From JAMXLG01 sp963765935 (GTDB lineage: Bacteria > Vulcanimicrobiota > Vulcanimicrobiia > Vulcanimicrobiales > Vulcanimicrobiaceae), in NCBI GenBank assembly GCA_963765935.1, contig CAVXXX010000001.1, positions 1,612,001 through 1,676,000 of the forward strand: a stretch of DNA of 64,000 nt. The letters run 5' to 3'. Under the pieces are notes generated by a model. It saw only the letters and a list, made by a program, of their open reading frames with translations, had not been told where the DNA came from and did no database searches. This document shows positions 34,191 to 42,432 of this stretch, in pieces. How positions within the stretch are numbered: the first letter of the stretch is position 1; every line of letters starts with the position of its first letter. Position numbers and translations under genes: made by a program.

Positions 34191-34273
34191 TCCCCCTTGT
34201 CATCCTGAGCTTGTCGAAGGATCGCCTCGATTCAACGCATGACACTGGTGCGAAAGCTGGGTTGCGCGTGTGA
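34191..34273. repeat. Repeat insertion with duplicated lpxB 3' end
   Basis: A TGTCATCCTGAGC family copy at 34198-34223 is followed at 34250-34273 by a second version of the lpxB tail, again encoding AKAGLRV and a stop codon. The two tails match at most positions with several third-base changes. The second tail overlaps the downstream GTG start as GTGTGA, which restores the operon's usual overlapping junction. Confidence 0.75.
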
Positions 34274-35061
34274 TTCGGGTTTATCATACGTCGGATTTGC
34301 ACGATCATCGGGGGATCGTTGCGCGCTTGCGGTCGCTGCGGGATGAAAAGCCGGGGTTGTACTTCGATTGTGGGGATTCGTTGCGCGGAAGCCAGACGGT
34401 GTACCGCCGTAATGAGCCGATCATCGCGGAACTCGATGCCGCGGGCGTCGATGTTCAAGCCATCGGCAACCGCGAGTTTCATTATTTATACCCGCTGCTG
34501 CGCGCACGCGCATCGAAGATGCAACATCCGCTCGTATGCACCAACTTACTCGACACGAAGAACCGCGACTTGCCGTTCACCCCCAGTGTCATCCTGAGCT
34601 TGTCGAAGGATCGCCTCGATCCAATGGCGCGTTACGATCCTTCGACTTCACTGCGTTTCGCTCAGGATGACATTAGGGTGCATGTTCTTGGGTTGCTGAT
34701 CATGCAGTATCCGGTGGGGAGTCCGTACGAGAAGATTTTTGGGTGGCGGTTTTTGGATCCGTGGGATGCGGTGGCGCCGTACGCGGAGCGGATTCCGGAC
34801 GGCGATATGCTGCTGGTGCTCTCGCACGTCGGGTTGTCGCTCGATCGTAAATTGGCGGAGCGCGTGCCGCGCATCGATTTGATTCTCGGCGGACATAGTC
34901 ACGATACGCTTTTTACGCCGGAAGACGTCAACGGTGTGCCGATCGTGCACGCGGGACCGTACGGGCAGTACGTCTCGCGCACCGAACTCGAGTATTCGGC
35001 TGCGCGGCGGCGTTTTGCGATACGCTCGTACGAACTCGTGCCGTTGCTCGGTGCACCGTAG
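34270..35061 (+). CDS. Calcineurin-like metallophosphoesterase (5'-nucleotidase-like) with a repeat-derived insert
   Basis: The 263-residue protein has a metallophosphoesterase core: DLHDH at 9-13, DCGDS at 33-37, GNREF at 66-70 and GGHSHD near 217-222. It therefore hydrolyses a phosphoester or pyrophosphate. GNREF deviates from the common GNHE and recalls the GNRD of LpxH. Residues 106-135 are encoded by a pair of inverted genomic repeats and probably form a surface loop. It lies between lpxB and an lpxB-like gene, and no lpxH, lpxI or lpxG is otherwise visible, so a UDP-diacylglucosamine hydrolase role is possible but unproven. Confidence 0.75.
   Translation: MIRVYHTSDLHDHRGIVARLRSLRDEKPGLYFDCGDSLRGSQTVYRRNEPIIAELDAAGVDVQAIGNREFHYLYPLLRARASKMQHPLVCTNLLDTKNRDLPFTPSVILSLSKDRLDPMARYDPSTSLRFAQDDIRVHVLGLLIMQYPVGSPYEKIFGWRFLDPWDAVAPYAERIPDGDMLLVLSHVGLSLDRKLAERVPRIDLILGGHSHDTLFTPEDVNGVPIVHAGPYGQYVSRTELEYSAARRRFAIRSYELVPLLGAP
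34587..34672. repeat. Inverted pair of TGTCATCCTGAGC family repeats inside the phosphoesterase gene
   Basis: A direct copy at 34587-34612 and an inverted copy at 34636-34672 flank a short spacer. The whole segment is read in frame as about 30 residues (SVILSLSKDR ... SLRFAQDD). Confidence 0.85.
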
Positions 35062-36218
35062 TGCGGCTGCTCTTTGTTTCCAACGGTCACGGCGAAGCGG
35101 CAATCGCGGACCGCATTGCGGAAGAAGTGTTGCGTCTCGCGCCCGATACGCAGATCGATCACATCGCGATCGTCGGCGATAGCCGCGCGCGATTCATGAA
35201 TGAAGTTGGCCCGCGCCGCGTCATGCCGAGCGGCGGATTGATCGCGATGGGAAACGTCGGGAACATCGCACGTGACTTACGTGGCGGTCTGCTCGGATTG
35301 ACGCTTGCGCAGCGCCGCTTTCTCAAAGGTGCACGGGGAAACTACGACGGCACGATTGCGATCGGCGACGTCTTTGCCCTACTGATGGCGTTAGCGGCCG
35401 GTGCGCGCACAACGTACGTCGGCACGGCGAAAAGCGTGCTCGTTGCGCCGTACGGACCGATGGAGCGTCGCGCGATCAAACGCGCCGCCAATGTCTTCGT
35501 GCGCGACGATGCAACGGCGGAGCACTTGCGGCGGCACGGCATTGATGCGCACGCCCCGGGCAACGTCATCGTCGATCTCTTTGCCGTTGATGACGATCCG
35601 CGTGCCGGCGAAGCGGTCGCGGGTTTCGATCCGGCACTCGCGGTCTTTCCCGGCAGCCGCGAAAGTGCATACGAAGACGGCGGCTTTCTGCTGCGCGTCA
35701 TCGAGCGTTGCGCGCACGCGCGTCCGGCACTTGGCGGCGTGTTCTCCGTTGCGCCGATGCTCGATGCGCAACGCTTTGCCGCGATCGCGCGCGACGCCGG
35801 ATTCGACGTGCACGAACGCAACGACGATGCGCGGATTCCGTTTGAAGTGGCGATCGACGGCCGCGTCATCGTACGCGCTTGGCGTGGTGAGATCGGCGTC
35901 TTATTGCGACGCGTAACGCTCGTCATCGGACAAGCGGGAACCGCGAATGAGGCGGCCGCCGCTGCCGGCATACCGGTTGTGGCGTTCGAACTTGCAGCAG
36001 ACCGGAAAACGGCCTGGTACCGCATGCGTCAGCATGGATTGCTCGGTGAAGCACTGACCGTGCTCCCCGCCGATGTCGACGTCGCAGCGAACGGTGTACT
36101 GGATTTGCTCGAAAATGAATCGCGCCGCGCGCGCATGGGTGCCGCCGGCCGCGCGCGGATGGGCGCGCCGGGCGGTGCCGCGGCGATCGCGCGTGCGATC
36201 GTCGAGATGCGCGCGTGA
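35061..36218 (+). CDS. Lipid-A-disaccharide synthase-related glycosyltransferase (cyanobacterial type)
   Basis: The 385-residue protein begins MRLLFVSNGHGEAAIADRIA and has VFPGSRESAYEDGG near 192-205 and IGQAGTANEAAAAAGIPVVA near 289-308. It matches the lipid-A-disaccharide synthase-related family known chiefly from cyanobacteria, distant from LpxB itself. The substrate is not established; an activated sugar transferred to a lipid or sugar acceptor is likely from the GT-B fold. The GTG start shares its G with the upstream stop codon, and the end overlaps the ligase gene by 4 bp. Confidence 0.82.
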   Translation: MRLLFVSNGHGEAAIADRIAEEVLRLAPDTQIDHIAIVGDSRARFMNEVGPRRVMPSGGLIAMGNVGNIARDLRGGLLGLTLAQRRFLKGARGNYDGTIAIGDVFALLMALAAGARTTYVGTAKSVLVAPYGPMERRAIKRAANVFVRDDATAEHLRRHGIDAHAPGNVIVDLFAVDDDPRAGEAVAGFDPALAVFPGSRESAYEDGGFLLRVIERCAHARPALGGVFSVAPMLDAQRFAAIARDAGFDVHERNDDARIPFEVAIDGRVIVRAWRGEIGVLLRRVTLVIGQAGTANEAAAAAGIPVVAFELAADRKTAWYRMRQHGLLGEALTVLPADVDVAANGVLDLLENESRRARMGAAGRARMGAPGGAAAIARAIVEMRA

Positions 36219-37426
36219 TTCAACGCTGGAACAGCTTCGCGCCGATCGCGTTTGCAATCGCCTTTGCCTGCGTGCCGTTCTTTCCGTCGTTCATTACCTT
36301 CACGAACGTGCAGTTTCCGGGCGTCTCGGTCGTACCGCTGCCGATGGCGTTAGCGGTTCTTGCATTGATGTTGGTGCTTGCGGTATGGGCCGTCGGCACG
36401 ATGTTTCTGCCGTCGCGCGCGAACGTTCCGCTCGCGCGCCCGCTCGTTGCGTGGTGGTGCGCGTGCATGTTCAGTGCGCTCGTGGGCTTGAATCCGCACG
36501 ACGGCATCATCTTTATCGGCATCCTCGGTCTCTCGGCGATTTGGCACGGCACGCTGATGCGCTACTACGACACGCCGGGCACCGCGCGCGCCATCTACTG
36601 GGCATACCTCGTCTCCGCGATTCTCGCATGCGCGGCGGCAATCGGCATGGTCGTCACGCGCATGCCTACGAGTCTCTACACCATCGCGAACGGTCGCGCC
36701 GTCGGCACGTTCGTGCTTCCCGGCGAACTTGCGGGATTTACGATTGTCCTCTTACCGATTGCCTATGCACTCGCGCGCGTCGCAAAAGAACGTGCGCTTC
36801 GCATTGCCGCAATCGTTGCGCTCGCGCTCGGTGCGCTCGCCATGGTGCTGACCTTTTCACGCGCGGGATGGGTGGGACTGGCGTGCGCGATCGCGTTCTT
36901 TGTTGCGGTGCAATCGCAGCGACGCCGCGGCGTTGCGCTGGGAGGAGCGATCGTTCTTGCAGCGCTTGCGGTCGTGTTGCTGCTTTTTAACGCGCGGCAC
37001 AATCCGAGCGAGAATTACACGCGTATTTCGATTTGGCAAGCGGCGCTCGGCGCGATCGACCGCTTCCCTTTGACGGGAGTGGGGCCGTTCGGCTTTTCGC
37101 ATCTCTATCCGCTCGTGCGGCTGCCCGACGGGGACGAGACGGCGTTCCACGCGCACAGCATGTATCTGACGTCCCTCGCCGAGCTCGGTATCGTGGGATT
37201 TTCAGCATTCCTGTGGACACTCTGGGAATTTGCCGCGGAGCTCTACCGCCGGTTACGCGCTGCATCTACAGATGCGCGCATGCTAAGCCTTGCAATTGCG
37301 GCGGGACTTGTGGGAGCGCTCGTGCAAGGGCTGATCGATACCGTGACCGTGATTATCTTCGGTTTGCTGCTTCCCATGCTGGCGCTGGCGCTTGCCGCCG
37401 CGCGAACCGGCAGTGTCGACGCATGA
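36215..37426 (+). CDS. O-antigen ligase / Wzy-type polysaccharide polymerase family membrane protein
   Basis: The 403-residue protein has about ten to twelve membrane segments. Its large periplasmic loop (about 258-320) carries the Wzy_C pattern: NYTRISIWQAAL, then LTGVGPFGF and AFHAHSMYLTSLAELGIVGF. Family members join O-antigen to lipid A-core (WaaL) or polymerise glycans (Wzy). The location among lpx and lpt genes favours a ligase role, but sequence alone cannot decide. It starts at a GTG overlapping the upstream TGA and ends in an ATGA overlap with lptC. Confidence 0.88.
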   Translation: MIQRWNSFAPIAFAIAFACVPFFPSFITFTNVQFPGVSVVPLPMALAVLALMLVLAVWAVGTMFLPSRANVPLARPLVAWWCACMFSALVGLNPHDGIIFIGILGLSAIWHGTLMRYYDTPGTARAIYWAYLVSAILACAAAIGMVVTRMPTSLYTIANGRAVGTFVLPGELAGFTIVLLPIAYALARVAKERALRIAAIVALALGALAMVLTFSRAGWVGLACAIAFFVAVQSQRRRGVALGGAIVLAALAVVLLLFNARHNPSENYTRISIWQAALGAIDRFPLTGVGPFGFSHLYPLVRLPDGDETAFHAHSMYLTSLAELGIVGFSAFLWTLWEFAAELYRRLRAASTDARMLSLAIAAGLVGALVQGLIDTVTVIIFGLLLPMLALALAAARTGSVDA

Positions 37427-37968
37427 TCCGGCGAACGCTTGCAGCCGTTGCGCTCGTCGCACTTTCCGCATGCAATCCGAAATCACCCAACGGCGGTATC
37501 ACGCCGCCACCTTCGCCGAGCCCGGGCATGACGGCGAGCCCGGTTGCATTGCGAATCAGCGGTCACGGATCAGAAAAGCGGCCCGTTCGCTTTATCGAAA
37601 CCAAGCAAAATCGCAAACAATTCGAGATTCTCACCCGTTCGTTTCAAAGCAAAGGTGCGGCGGGGACAGCGGTGCTCTCGTACAACGACGTCAAGATCGA
37701 CTTCTTCGGGAAGGATGGATCGGAGCTCAATGCGACCGCGCCGGAAGCAACGGTCGATCAACGGACGAATCTCGTCGTGATGAGCGGCGGCGTGCACGCG
37801 AAGAATAGTGCGGGCATGACGCTGCAGTGCGACACGTTGACGTACGACCGCTCGACGGAAATGGTGCATGGTGACGGCAACGTCGTAATCACCAATCCCA
37901 ACGGCTTTCGCGGAATGGGAAGCCACTTCGATTCAAATGTTTCGCTCACCGATGCAAAGATGCAATGA
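37423..37968 (+). CDS. lptC: LptC/LptA family LPS-export lipoprotein
   Basis: The 181-residue product starts with a lipoprotein signal ending LSAC (Cys about residue 18). A Pro-rich linker follows (about 27-40), then a jellyroll-type domain with KNSAGMTLQCDTLTYD and VHGDGNVVITNPNGFRGMG, typical of LptC/LptA. LptC links the LptBFG transporter to the periplasmic LptA bridge. Lipid anchoring replaces the membrane helix of E. coli LptC. I set the start at 37423, where the ATG overlaps the upstream TGA; the longer frame upstream is not plausible. Confidence 0.88.
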   Translation: MIRRTLAAVALVALSACNPKSPNGGITPPPSPSPGMTASPVALRISGHGSEKRPVRFIETKQNRKQFEILTRSFQSKGAAGTAVLSYNDVKIDFFGKDGSELNATAPEATVDQRTNLVVMSGGVHAKNSAGMTLQCDTLTYDRSTEMVHGDGNVVITNPNGFRGMGSHFDSNVSLTDAKMQ

Positions 37969-38711
37969 ATAACAACGAACGCACGATCAAAATTCGCGGT
38001 CTGGTCAAAAACTACGGCGAACGCACCGTCGTCGCCGGCGTGACGGCGGAAGTGCATCAGGGTGAAGTGGTCGGCCTTCTCGGGCCGAACGGCGCCGGCA
38101 AAACGACAACGTTTTACATGGTCGTGGGGTTAGTCAAACCCGACGGCGGCACCGTGTTGCTCGATATCGGTGACAATGAGATCGAACTCTCGGGCCGTCC
38201 GATGTACGAACGCGCGCGCAACGGCATCGGGTATCTCGCGCAAGAGAATTCGATCTTCCGCAAGCTTTCGGTGGAAGACAACATCCGGTTGATCTGGGAG
38301 CAGAACGGCGTGACGCGCCGCGAGCAAAACGAACGCCTCCCCGCGCTGCTCGAAGAGTTCGGGCTGCGCGCGCGCATTCACTCGCGCGGCGATAGTTTAT
38401 CGGGCGGCGAGCGGCGGCGCGTCGAGATCGCGCGCGCGATTGCGATGGAACCGGCGTTTCTCTTGCTCGACGAACCCTTTACCGGCATCGATCCGATCGC
38501 GGTGTCCGACATTCAGGCCATGATCCGGCAACTCCGCGATCGCGGCATCGGCATTTTGATCACCGACCACCAAGTGCGCGAGACGCTCGCGATCGTCGAC
38601 CGCGCCTACATCATGAACAACGGCCGCATCGAAGTCTCCGGCAGCGCGCAAGAAGTGCTCGAATCACCGATCGCGCGCAAGTTCTATTTGGGCGAGGGAT
38701 TCCGCCTCTAG
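37965..38711 (+). CDS. lptB: LPS export ABC transporter ATP-binding protein LptB
   Basis: The 248-residue ATPase powers LPS extraction from the inner membrane. It has Walker A GPNGAGKTT at 40-48, signature LSGGERRR near 144-151, Walker B AFLLLDEPFTGIDP near 165-178, and an H-loop in ITDHQVRETL near 200. LAQENSIFRKLSVEDN in the helical domain is LptB-like. It is tightly overlapped by lptC upstream and lptF downstream. Confidence 0.96.
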   Translation: MNNNERTIKIRGLVKNYGERTVVAGVTAEVHQGEVVGLLGPNGAGKTTTFYMVVGLVKPDGGTVLLDIGDNEIELSGRPMYERARNGIGYLAQENSIFRKLSVEDNIRLIWEQNGVTRREQNERLPALLEEFGLRARIHSRGDSLSGGERRRVEIARAIAMEPAFLLLDEPFTGIDPIAVSDIQAMIRQLRDRGIGILITDHQVRETLAIVDRAYIMNNGRIEVSGSAQEVLESPIARKFYLGEGFRL

Positions 38712-39832
38712 TGCGCATACTCAGACCGTTCCGGTACACGATTCTCGACCGGTACATGATCGCGGAGCTTTCGGGACCGTTCACGTTCGGGTTCGCGGCC
38801 TTCACCTTGATCTTTGCGGCGACGCAGCTGCTCGCGATCGGGCGTCTCGTTTCCACCGAGCACGCGCCGTTATGGGCGGCGATCCAAGTGTTCTTATGGT
38901 CGCTGCCGTCGTACATGTCGATCGTCATTCCGATGGCGCTCTTGCTCGGAACGCTGCTTGCGATTCAGCGGCTCTCCGGCGAAAGCGAAATCGTTGCGAT
39001 GAAAGCCGGCGGCATCAGCTTCTGGCGCATGACGTTGCCGTTGCTCGTCTCGGGCCTCGCCATGTCGGTCGTGACGTTCTTCGTGCAAGAGCGTATCGCG
39101 CCGTACGCTGCGGACCAAGTGTCGGCGATTGAAAACACCGTTATTCTTCACACCAACGTCTTCAACAAGGACGTCACGGTGTCGGCGCCGCTGCCCGGCG
39201 GCGGACGCCAAGTGACGATTGCAACCTCGCTCGATCCGCGTACGCAGGCGCTTTTACATGTCACGCTCGTGCAATACGACCGCAACAACGCGCCGACGCA
39301 GCTCGTCTTCGCGGACCGCGCCGATTTCGCGCAGACGAAATGGGTGCTCGCGAACGCGAGCTTCTATCGGTTCAATCCCGACGGCACGCTGCTGGCAGAA
39401 CCGAAGGTCGCCGAACAGCAGGTCGAATTGGGTGAAAATCCAACGCAGATCGTCAATCGCATTCAACTGAGCGATCCCGAGCAGATGAGCCGTAAGCAGA
39501 TCCGGAGCATCGTGCAATCGGGGCAGCTCACGCAGATAGAGTTGCGCAAATACGTCACGACCTATCAGGAGAAACTTGCTCAGCCCTTCGCCTGCTTCGT
39601 CTTCGTGCTCATCGCGATTCCCTACGGCATGCGCGCGGCGCGCAGCGGCGGCGGCACGAGCGTCGGCTTCGGCGTTGCCGTCGCGATCGTCTTCGTGTAC
39701 TACATCGTGCTCGTCGTCTTCTCGTATGTCTCCGAAGCGTTTCTCTCGCTCGCCGGCGTATGGGCGTGGATGCCCAACATCATCTTCACGACGGTCGGCT
39801 TGCTGCGACTTCGCCGGGCCTCGGAAGTATAG
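38711..39832 (+). CDS. lptF: LptF/LptG family LPS export permease
   Basis: The 373-residue permease has the YjgP/YjgQ layout: RYMIAELSGPFTFGFA at the start, two to three membrane segments by about 115, a periplasmic beta-jellyroll region (about 130-270), and three C-terminal membrane segments. The coupling region EIVAMKAGGISFWRM lies near 95-109. E. coli needs LptF and LptG; only one permease gene is present here, as in several other diderm lineages, suggesting a homodimer or a second gene elsewhere. Confidence 0.93.
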   Translation: MRILRPFRYTILDRYMIAELSGPFTFGFAAFTLIFAATQLLAIGRLVSTEHAPLWAAIQVFLWSLPSYMSIVIPMALLLGTLLAIQRLSGESEIVAMKAGGISFWRMTLPLLVSGLAMSVVTFFVQERIAPYAADQVSAIENTVILHTNVFNKDVTVSAPLPGGGRQVTIATSLDPRTQALLHVTLVQYDRNNAPTQLVFADRADFAQTKWVLANASFYRFNPDGTLLAEPKVAEQQVELGENPTQIVNRIQLSDPEQMSRKQIRSIVQSGQLTQIELRKYVTTYQEKLAQPFACFVFVLIAIPYGMRAARSGGGTSVGFGVAVAIVFVYYIVLVVFSYVSEAFLSLAGVWAWMPNIIFTTVGLLRLRRASEV

Positions 39833-39838
39833 CGTCGT

Positions 39839-40783
39839 ATGATCGCTGATATCGTCCGCGGAACGCTCACGATTCTGATCATTATGGCCATCTCCGGTGT
39901 TATCGCATACGTCGGTGACCGCGTCGGCCATCAGGTCGGGCGCAAGCGCCTGACGCTCTTCGGAATCCGTCCCCGCTATACGTCGACGATCGTTGCGGTC
40001 GGCACCGGCATGTTCATCGCGCTGCTCGCGATGTTGATTGCGATCTTTTGGTCGCAACAAGTGAAGACCGCGCTCTTTCGCATGAATCAAATCAGCCTCG
40101 AGATCTCGCAGCTTCAAGCGCAAAAGAACGATCTCGAAAGCAAGGTCAACACGGGCCAGTTGGTCGTGCGCGTGGACAGCTTGATGGTGCCGTTTTTCAA
40201 AGAGATCAAGAAGGGCACGCCGCCCGACCAGCGGCTGAGAGACATGACGGACTTCTACCACCAAGCCGTGCAGTACCTGAATTCGACCTACACTCAGCTT
40301 GGTTTGAAGAAGTTTACGCCCCCTCCGGATTTCGAGAAGAAGCTCAACGAGATCGCCGCGCAGCCGACGGTCAGCGCCGCAGGATTAGATAACGATTTAC
40401 TCGTCTATGTCACCGCCGATCAGAATCTGTATCGCAACGACGACATTCATTTCGAAATCAATCTCATCGCGGATTCGAAACGCCTGAGCAAAGGCCAGAA
40501 TATCGCCTATCTCGTGATTCCGGGCGGACGCAACGCGGACATCAATCTCGCCGTCGGTGAACTGGTGCAGATCGTTTCGAACGTTTCCGCGCGTTTCGGT
40601 GGTCTGCCGCCGTTCCTCGCAACGAATACGCGCGTCGTGCAGACCTATCCCGACCTTGGCGCGATGCAGCAAAGCTTGCGCAAAGGCACCGGAAACTATG
40701 CGCTCACGGCGTTTGCCGCCGTCGATATCTATCCGCATACGGGCGGCGTTCCGATCGTTGTAACGCTGACGAAGACGAAGTGA
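39839..40783 (+). CDS. DUF3084 membrane-anchored coiled-coil protein
   Basis: The 314-residue protein has two N-terminal membrane segments (about 7-29 and 53-72) with GRKRLTLFGIRPRYTSTIVAV between them, the signature of DUF3084. A short coiled coil (about 78-105) leads to a soluble domain. DUF3084 proteins are widespread in cyanobacteria and other diderms; their function is unknown to me. The gene is co-located with LPS export genes and overlaps the next gene as GTGA, which suggests an envelope-related role. Confidence 0.85.
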   Translation: MIADIVRGTLTILIIMAISGVIAYVGDRVGHQVGRKRLTLFGIRPRYTSTIVAVGTGMFIALLAMLIAIFWSQQVKTALFRMNQISLEISQLQAQKNDLESKVNTGQLVVRVDSLMVPFFKEIKKGTPPDQRLRDMTDFYHQAVQYLNSTYTQLGLKKFTPPPDFEKKLNEIAAQPTVSAAGLDNDLLVYVTADQNLYRNDDIHFEINLIADSKRLSKGQNIAYLVIPGGRNADINLAVGELVQIVSNVSARFGGLPPFLATNTRVVQTYPDLGAMQQSLRKGTGNYALTAFAAVDIYPHTGGVPIVVTLTKTK

Positions 40784-41199
40784 ACGGCTTCGTTCTCGGG
40801 ATCGATCCGGGCACGCGCAAAGCGGGATTCGCGATCGTCGATATCTCCGATGGTGCAGTGGTCGATCTCGGCATCGAAGCAATCGACGCCTTGCTCGCTC
40901 GGGCGAAACTGCTCGTCGAGCGTCACGAAGTGCTCACCATCGCGCTTGGACAGGGTACAAATGCAAATGCTCTGAACGGGGCGCTGGCCTCGCTCGGGGT
41001 GCCGGTCCGCCTCGTCGACGAACGCGAAACGACCCTGCGTGCTCGCTCACTCTACTTTGCCGATCATCCTCCGCGGGGATGGCGAAAGCTAATTCCACTC
41101 GGGATGCAAGTGCCACCCAGACCCATTGACGACTACGCAGCAGTCCTCATCGCCCGTCGCTACCTGGCCGACGTTGGCGAGCACGGGAATGTGTTATAA
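40780..41199 (+). CDS. YqgF/RuvC-like RNase H-fold protein
   Basis: The 139-residue protein starts at a GTG and has GIDPGTRKAGFAIVD at 7-21, the first-strand motif of YqgF/RuvX nucleases. LVDERETTLRAR near 80-91 and RPIDDYAAVLIARRYL near 116-131 supply further acidic residues. Typical YqgF proteins process pre-16S rRNA. This shorter and divergent version, next to DUF3084, resembles the pair seen in cyanobacteria. Whether it is an active nuclease is not certain. Confidence 0.8.
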   Translation: MNGFVLGIDPGTRKAGFAIVDISDGAVVDLGIEAIDALLARAKLLVERHEVLTIALGQGTNANALNGALASLGVPVRLVDERETTLRARSLYFADHPPRGWRKLIPLGMQVPPRPIDDYAAVLIARRYLADVGEHGNVL

Positions 41200-41239
41200 C
41201 TGAAACTACCCCTCGGCGCGGTCGATACTAATAAGTACC

Positions 41240-41270
41240 TGCGACGGGTGGTGTCGCAAGTCGGGAGGAG
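41240..41270 (+). promoter_or_regulatory. Leader hairpin and strong ribosome-binding site
   Basis: TGCGAC (41240-41245) pairs with GTCGCA (41253-41258). GGGAGGAG at 41263-41270 is a strong Shine-Dalgarno sequence just before the ATG at 41274. The hairpin could modulate access to this site. Confidence 0.5.
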
Positions 41271-41273
41271 ATC

Positions 41274-42423
41274 ATGCGCCGCGCGGTCAGCGTGCTGTCG
41301 ATCGGGGCCCTCGTAGGGGCTCTCTTGTCGGCTGTTGTGCCCGCATCGGCCTACCCCGCACTCGATGCGCCCGCGATTTCGCTCTCAACCGACCTCTTCA
41401 ACCGTTGCTTTAGCGAGCCGAGCACCAGCTCGGAGTCGACGCTCGGTGCGTTCGCATTCAACGTATCGCCGGCGATCGTTATCGCGGCAGCGCCTGATGC
41501 GCTGAAGATGCCGCTGCTTTCGCTTTCGCGTCTTGCTTCGATGATTACAACGGTGACGATGCCAAGCGCGCCCGGCCTTTCGTCGTCTTCGAGCGTTGCG
41601 CCGGTGGTTCGTCCATCCGATGCGCAGACCGCGGCGCTGCTTGCGACGCCGCAACTCAACTCGCCCTCGCCGGCGATCGGTTACTACCAAGACGCAGCTC
41701 CTTCGCCGACGGTCGCGCCGGCATCATTGCGCTTCGAACTTCCCAGCCGTGACGGCGATAGTGCGCTGACGTTCAGCCCCGTGCTTACGTCAACGACGGG
41801 ATTCAACGCGCCGGAAATTGGGAGCGGCGCGCAAGCCGGCATTCCGCAAACAAAGACGGATGTTTCCGTGCCGGTGCGTTTGGGCCACGTGCATTTGGAG
41901 ACGCATGCCGACGCGGGTCGAAGCGCGCTCCGATGCGCTCGCATTCAAGGATACTGCGTACGGCGGCGGTGCGACGTTCGATGCGCGTATCGGCAAACAA
42001 CAGCTTGGACTCGATCTCTCGAGCCACACCGAGCATGTCACGCTCAATCAGCCGGTGTTCGATTCGTCGAGTCTGTCGGGTCAGTCGAACTTCGAACTCT
42101 CGAACAACCTTCCGGTGTTCGTTCCTGCGTATGCCGATATCAACAAACAAACGCTTTCGGCCGGCGTCGCCGTGCCGGTGTCGCGTCGGTTGACCGCGAG
42201 CGTGCAAGTCGATGCGCAGCATCTTATCGGCGGGTACGGCACGCCCGGTCTGACGAATCTCGATGCCAACAATATGATTTACGGCGCGCGTCTTACGTAT
42301 CAACTCAAAGGCACGAGCGCGATCTCGTTCTCGGCCAATCAGTTCCACTATCAGGACAATTTGATTCCGCTCAACGCCTTCAATCAGACGAGCGCGAATC
42401 TCAACTTCACGGTCAAGTTCTAA
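41274..42423 (+). CDS. Secreted beta-rich outer-membrane-like protein, apparently frameshifted
   Basis: The first frame has a signal peptide (about 1-27), a Ser/Pro-rich region, and a beginning beta-region that ends sensibly at LGHVHLETHADA. The coding signal continues in the +1 frame from EARSDALAFKDTAYGGGATF to the stop at 42423, finishing NLNFTVKF with the terminal Phe of outer-membrane barrels. Removing one G from GGG at 41915-41917 joins both halves into a 382-residue protein. The strong ribosome-binding site suggests high expression. The lesion may be a real mutation, a sequencing error or programmed. No family is recognised. Confidence 0.7.
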
Positions 42424-42432
42424 GGCTCGCGT

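Noticed and set aside
34191..34273. Insertion sequence between lpxB and the phosphoesterase
   Set aside because: The insert is under 100 bp, has no transposase and no terminal inverted repeats beyond the repeat-family palindrome.
39254..40264. A 336-codon minus-strand frame across lptF and the DUF3084 gene
   Set aside because: It spans two well-supported genes on the opposite strand and encodes an Asp/Arg/His-rich unlikely protein.
41200..41273. A riboswitch (for example c-di-GMP class) in the leader of the surface-protein gene
   Set aside because: Only one short hairpin and a strong ribosome-binding site are visible; no conserved aptamer core was found.
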